Positions 60,303 to 64,000 of a stretch of DNA of 64,000 bases are shown here, piece after piece (position 1 is the stretch's first letter; every line of letters begins with the position of its first letter). Below the pieces are notes generated by a model. It was not told where the DNA came from. It was given only the letters and a program-made list of their open reading frames with translations, and did no database searches. Position numbers and translations under genes: made by a program. This DNA is from Collybia mongolica (taxonomy: Eukaryota; Basidiomycota; Agaricomycetes; Agaricales; Clitocybaceae). The stretch lies in assembly GCA_013420905.1 (NCBI GenBank), contig JAAXNY010000008.1, positions 2,542,001 through 2,606,000 of the forward strand. The letters are read 5' to 3'.

Positions 60303-62008
60303 TCAATCACTGTCCCTTTCCCCTTCCTCTTCCTCTTCACCTTCCCCCTCTTCCTCTTCCTCTTCTTCCTCCTCTTCCTCCTCCTCCTCCCAGCTATTTT
60401 CACTCTCACTCCCATCCTCACTCCCACCCTCCTCACCACCGCCCGCATCCTCACCCACCCGTTTTCGCTTACCATTCACCAACCTATCCATCTCACCATC
60501 ACCCAGCGTCAAACACGTCAGCCGCGTACCGTTGGAGTCATACGCTACAAGCGGACTGATCTGTACCGGTTTTTGCTCTTCGTTCGTGGTTGGAGATGTG
60601 GCGGGCAATGCTGCCACGTCGTAGAGATGTATTTTGCCGTCGGACGAGGCTGTGCAGACGATCGTTGTCGACAGCCGGCCGGAGGAGGAAGGGGGGAGGG
60701 CGATATCCAACGTCTGTACCGCTTTGACGCTAGAATACGATCTTTCAGAGATGCAGGGTAAGTAGGATGGGGATTGCGACGTACCGGTTTTCGTGTCCGA
60801 CCATTTCAGCAATGACTCTGGGGACTTTTTCTGGGTCGCTGGACACGTCGTATACTGAAAGCTTCTTGTCTTCCGCTGCCGCGAACAGCACCTCGCCATC
60901 GCATTCCACGCGTTTGCAGAACCGGATGTCGTGTAGACGCGAGGGGTGCGGTATTGTGTGAAGGAGTGTCATTTCCTACGCGTCGTTGGTGATGTTAGCA
61001 TGGATGGTTAGAAGACTTTAATCGTACCGTGTTGTACAAGTCTATTGTCGAACCTGCCTGCACGGCGAATAGAGTCCCATCGAATGACCATCTCACCATC
61101 TCACCCTCTGCGGAGAATACATCAGAACAACTACTGCGAGATAAACGGGCGGATCCAACACACCTTTCCCAAGCTTAGTGCTGGCGCTCCCCTTTCCCCG
61201 CATCAAATCCCACATTCGCAGAGTCTTGTCCTTCCCAACGCTCAACGCCACCTTTCCGGACGGATGCACCGCGACCGAGTTCACGCGGCCCTTGTGGCCT
61301 CTCAAGGCCCTGAGCACACTCCAATCCCGTGCCCGGAATAGACATAGGGTGCCGTCCTCCGAGGCGGAAAGCAGGTGCGAGCGCGAGGGGAAGCTCAGGT
61401 GTGTTATTGAACCTGTAGACGCGGGGGTCGTCGTACGGGGGCGTAGATAAGGATGGAAAAGATGACGAACCTTCATGGTGCATCAGCCCGCCGATTTCCT
61501 TCTTCCGCCTCAGATCCCAGACCTTGATGATCTCATCGGCACTCCCGGTCGCTAGCCACTTCCCGCCCTCCGGGGACGCTGCGACGGCCTTGATGCACGA
61601 CACGTGTGCGGGGAAGATAAACTCGGGCTTCAGGTGGAACAGCACGTTCGAGTCTTCGTCTACGGTTACGGACCCCTCCAGCCCGTACAGGAGTTTTTCG
61701 TAGGAGCCGGCGATCACTTTGAAAGTGGTGGGCAGGGCACGGGGTGCGTCCTCCTTGGGCTTTGATTTCGATGTTGATGTCGATTTTGCCTTTGATTGGG
61801 ATTTTGGAGGAGGGGTCGGGGCATGGACCCCGGCTGCCTTTTCTTTCCCTTTTGACTTTGCAGAAACAGGTGGGATCTCGACGTGTTTTGGTGCAGGTGT
61901 GGATGCACTTTTGGCTCGGCTAGCCGACGCTTTGGCAGCGTGTTTTGCGAGCCGCTGCTTTTTAGTAGCTGGCTCGGAAGCTTGAGCCTTTTGAGGGTGT
62001 TTCGCCAT
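60303..62008 (-). CDS. MAK11: WD40 ribosome-assembly protein MAK11 (PAK1IP1 homologue)
   Basis: Nucleolar factor for 60S ribosomal subunit assembly. The start is the ATG at 62008-62006 (MAKHPQKAQASEPATKKQRL), giving a basic Ala/Lys/Ser-rich leader of about 100 residues that would localise to the nucleolus. The propeller starts with FKVIAGSYEKLLYGLEGSV, the usual MAK11/PAK1IP1 opening. WD blades: GKWLATGSADEIIKVWDLRR, SHLLSASEDGTLCLFRARDW, GKVALSVGKDKTLRMWDLMR, then DGTLFAVQAGSTIDLYN, FAAAEDKKLSVYDVSS, and TASSDGKIHLYDVA. The C terminus is an extreme acidic tail with a run of more than ten consecutive Glu, stop at 60303. Three or four introns lie between the blades. It converges with GPATCH1 (228 bases between stops) and is head-to-head with GatA. 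Confidence 0.9.
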
Positions 62009-62182
62009 ATCGAAGCGCCGATATCGATTTTTTTTTTGTCCTACAAATTTGTGTGGGGCGCAATTTCGGTTAACTTTTTCGATCATCAATGGTGTTTGTT
62101 TGCAGCTGTTGGTTTCAGAGGCGAAACCAACCTCCGGTACGTGAACATCGTGCTCTGATTCTTTTTTTTGTTGCCGCTGGAG
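62009..62182. promoter_or_regulatory. Divergent promoter between MAK11 and GatA
   Basis: 174 bases separate the two divergent start codons of a ribosome-assembly gene and a mitochondrial translation gene. Two T-rich tracts (62029-62037 and about 62162-62169) flank it. No TATA box was seen. Confidence 0.45.
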
Positions 62183-64000
62183 ATGCGGGTGACGAGAATA
62201 TGGGCTAGGATACAGCGAAACGCCCCGCTGCGTCGCCAACTATCGACTGAGAGTTATCAATGCCGTCAAGCCATCGCCGAGAGAAACGTGGCCGTCAACG
62301 CCTTCGTCTGCACCGCAGATGCGGACCCAGCACTGAATGCCTCGAAGGCTGCCTTGCCATTATCTGGCCGTCCTATCGCGATTAAGGATAATATCTGTAC
62401 AAAGTCCATGCCTACGACATGCTCTTCGAACATGCTAAAAGGTCCAATCTGCCCAGCCTTGCTCTCAACTGAATATTTTACTAGTTCTTTGTTCCAGACT
62501 TTAGACCGCCATACGACGCGACGGTCGTCAACCTCCTCCGCGCCGCAGGCGCAGACATCATCGGAAAGACAAATTGTGATGAATTCGGCATGGGGTGAGC
62601 TGGCTACCTCCTACTCTTCTCTCTGACGCATGTCCGACCTCCCGACCCAGTTCAATGAACGTCCACTCCATCCACGGGCCCGTATCCAACCCTTACCACT
62701 CCGCCCGTGCGCCGTCGAGCATACAACGCTCCGCAGGTGGGAGCTCGGGCGGGAGCGCCGCGGCCGTCGCGGCGGGTATGTGCAACGCGTAAGCTGCCAG
62801 TTTGCCACACCTGCGAGCGTAGAGCTGAATGGACACACTGGAAAGGATAGCGCGCTTGCTACGGACACTGGCGGCTCGACCCGGTTGCCCGCTTCGTACT
62901 GTGGTGTTGTTGGGCTGAAGCCGTCCTATGGGCTTATCAGCAGGTTAGAGTTTCCCTGGTGTGTGATGGCTGGTGGCTGATCGTGCTTGCTAGATGGGGG
63001 GTCGTGTCGTTTGCGGATAGCTTGGATTGTGTGGGCGTTATGGCGGCGAGTGTCGCCGATACAAGGAGGGTCTTTGGTAGGCCTGATTTGTCGAGTTTCT
63101 TGTGGGGTGATCGACTAACTAACCCTAGATGTGCTTAATGTCCACGACCCGAAGGACCCGACTGCTTCTAGCTCAGAATTAAGACAGAAAGCGAGTAGCG
63201 CGAGTACAGCCAGACGCCGCAAATGGGATACTGTAACAGGGTCTGGACCTTCCCTGAGTGGCTTGAAGATCGGCATTCCTCAGGTGGGTGATCACGCCAT
63301 CACCCTCCCTCTCTTTCGTTCACCTCTTCTCCTAGGAGTATTTCCCGTCCGAACTCTCCCCCGCCATCCTGCAGCCCATCCGGCGCACCATCGCGTCTCT
63401 GAGGTCGCTCGGGGCGACGATCGTGCCCGTCTCGCTTCCGTCGACGTCGTATGCACTGAGTGCGTACTATGTGCTTGCGAGTGCGGAGGCGAGTAGTAAT
63501 ATGGCGAGATACGATGGCGTCCAATACGGTATGGTTTCTCGTGCTTTTCTATTTTATCTTTATCTTTATTTTTTTTTCAATTGTGGTTCTAGGCCTTCAT
63601 GTACGACCGCCGCCTGGCGCCGATCTGACGAAAACGTCGGATCTGTACGCCCGGTCGCGCTCTGCTGGTTTTGGGCCGGAAGTCCAAAAACGCATTCTCC
63701 TGGGAACGTACGCGCTCACGGCAGAGTAAGCCTTGCGTTTCGCCCCGTGCCCCGGTCTTTCTGAAGACAGAAATCCCACAGCGCATTCGATAATTACTTC
63801 CTGCAGGCGCAGCGGGTGCGACAGCTCGTGAAGGACGACTTTGAGGCGGTGTTCCGCCTTCCGGACGTCTCCTACGTGCCGGAGCGTGGTGTCGACGAAG
63901 AGGGGGTGGACGTGCTGGTCCACGCGTCGGCGATCCGCACGGCGCCTGCGCTGAGTGAGCGTGCTGGCTTGGACGCGTATGTGCAGGACGTGCTGACGGT
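62183..64000 (+). CDS. HER2: Mitochondrial glutamyl-tRNA(Gln) amidotransferase subunit A (3' partial)
   Basis: Amidase subunit that releases ammonia from glutamine so Glu-tRNA(Gln) can be converted to Gln-tRNA(Gln) in mitochondria. The start is the ATG at 62183; the first residues ([18 protein letters not shown]) are basic and amphipathic like an import signal. Amidase-signature features: catalytic Lys in PIAIKDNIC, the Ser-cisSer region [16 protein letters not shown] and, after an intron, the nucleophile region [54 protein letters not shown] and GTYALTADAFDNY follow. The Lys-Ser-Ser triad is complete. It runs off the right edge in frame ([10 protein letters not shown]). Seven or more introns. 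Confidence 0.93.

Noticed and set aside
60276..60761. Plus-strand frame rich in Phe and Leu near the MAK11 stop
   Set aside because: It is the complement of the poly-Glu tail codons of MAK11, not a membrane protein.

Overview
The window reads as nuclear DNA of a mushroom-forming basidiomycete (Agaricomycetes). Genes are dense, lie on both strands and are cut by many short GT-AG introns of about 50-60 bases. Protein content fits: a membrane hybrid histidine kinase, a cellulose-binding CBM1 protein, several F-box proteins, and Rho GEFs with the basidiomycete DEP-DH-DH-PH-CNH layout. There are no operons, no convincing transposon, no rRNA or CRISPR, and no tRNA that I noticed by eye. I assembled most genes by splicing open frames by eye, so outer ends and domain identities are firmer than individual exon borders.

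Layout, left to right. 1-4267: hybrid histidine kinase, 5' end outside the window. 4616-6721: Ran-binding (Yrb2/Hba1/RanBP3 type) protein. 7157-8386: ALG5 glucosyltransferase. 8911-9229: tiny secreted CBM1 protein. 9539-12574 (-) and 12704-15586 (+): a head-to-head pair, WAPL cohesin-release factor and BIR1/survivin, sharing a 129-base promoter with a perfect E-box. 16797-18454: F-box protein with a beta-propeller-like C-terminal part. 18584-20105 (-): UBA-zinc finger-UBX protein. 21196-27098 (+): Rho GEF copy 1. 27349-28589: C2H2 zinc finger protein. 29780-31414 (-): GC-rich protein of unknown function.

31.4-41.7 kb is gene-poor. It holds two decayed neighbouring copies of an unnamed family (33.4-35.4 kb), an F-box protein (35921-37244, -), COG8 (37956-39698, -) and about 2 kb with no visible gene. 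Then come an F-box gene whose first exon is only its ATG (41680-43314), a KHDC4-like KH-domain splicing protein (43520-45099, -), Rho GEF copy 2 on the opposite strand (45358-50957, -), a TRM140/METTL2-type tRNA methyltransferase (51249-52993), a heavily split amino-acid permease (53111-55925, -), GPATCH1 (57029-60074), the ribosome-assembly WD40 protein MAK11 (60303-62008, -) and the start of mitochondrial GatA/HER2 (62183 to the edge).

Most of this is core eukaryotic biology: chromosome segregation, Golgi and ER glycosylation, cell-wall Rho signalling, RNA processing and translation. The features most worth a second look are the inverted pair of full-length Rho GEF paralogues, the orphan CBM1 protein followed by an 80-codon open extension past its stop, the WAPL/BIR1 bidirectional promoter, the ATG-only exon, and the two frameshifted copies of an unknown family. 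I did not find a convincing wholly new system.
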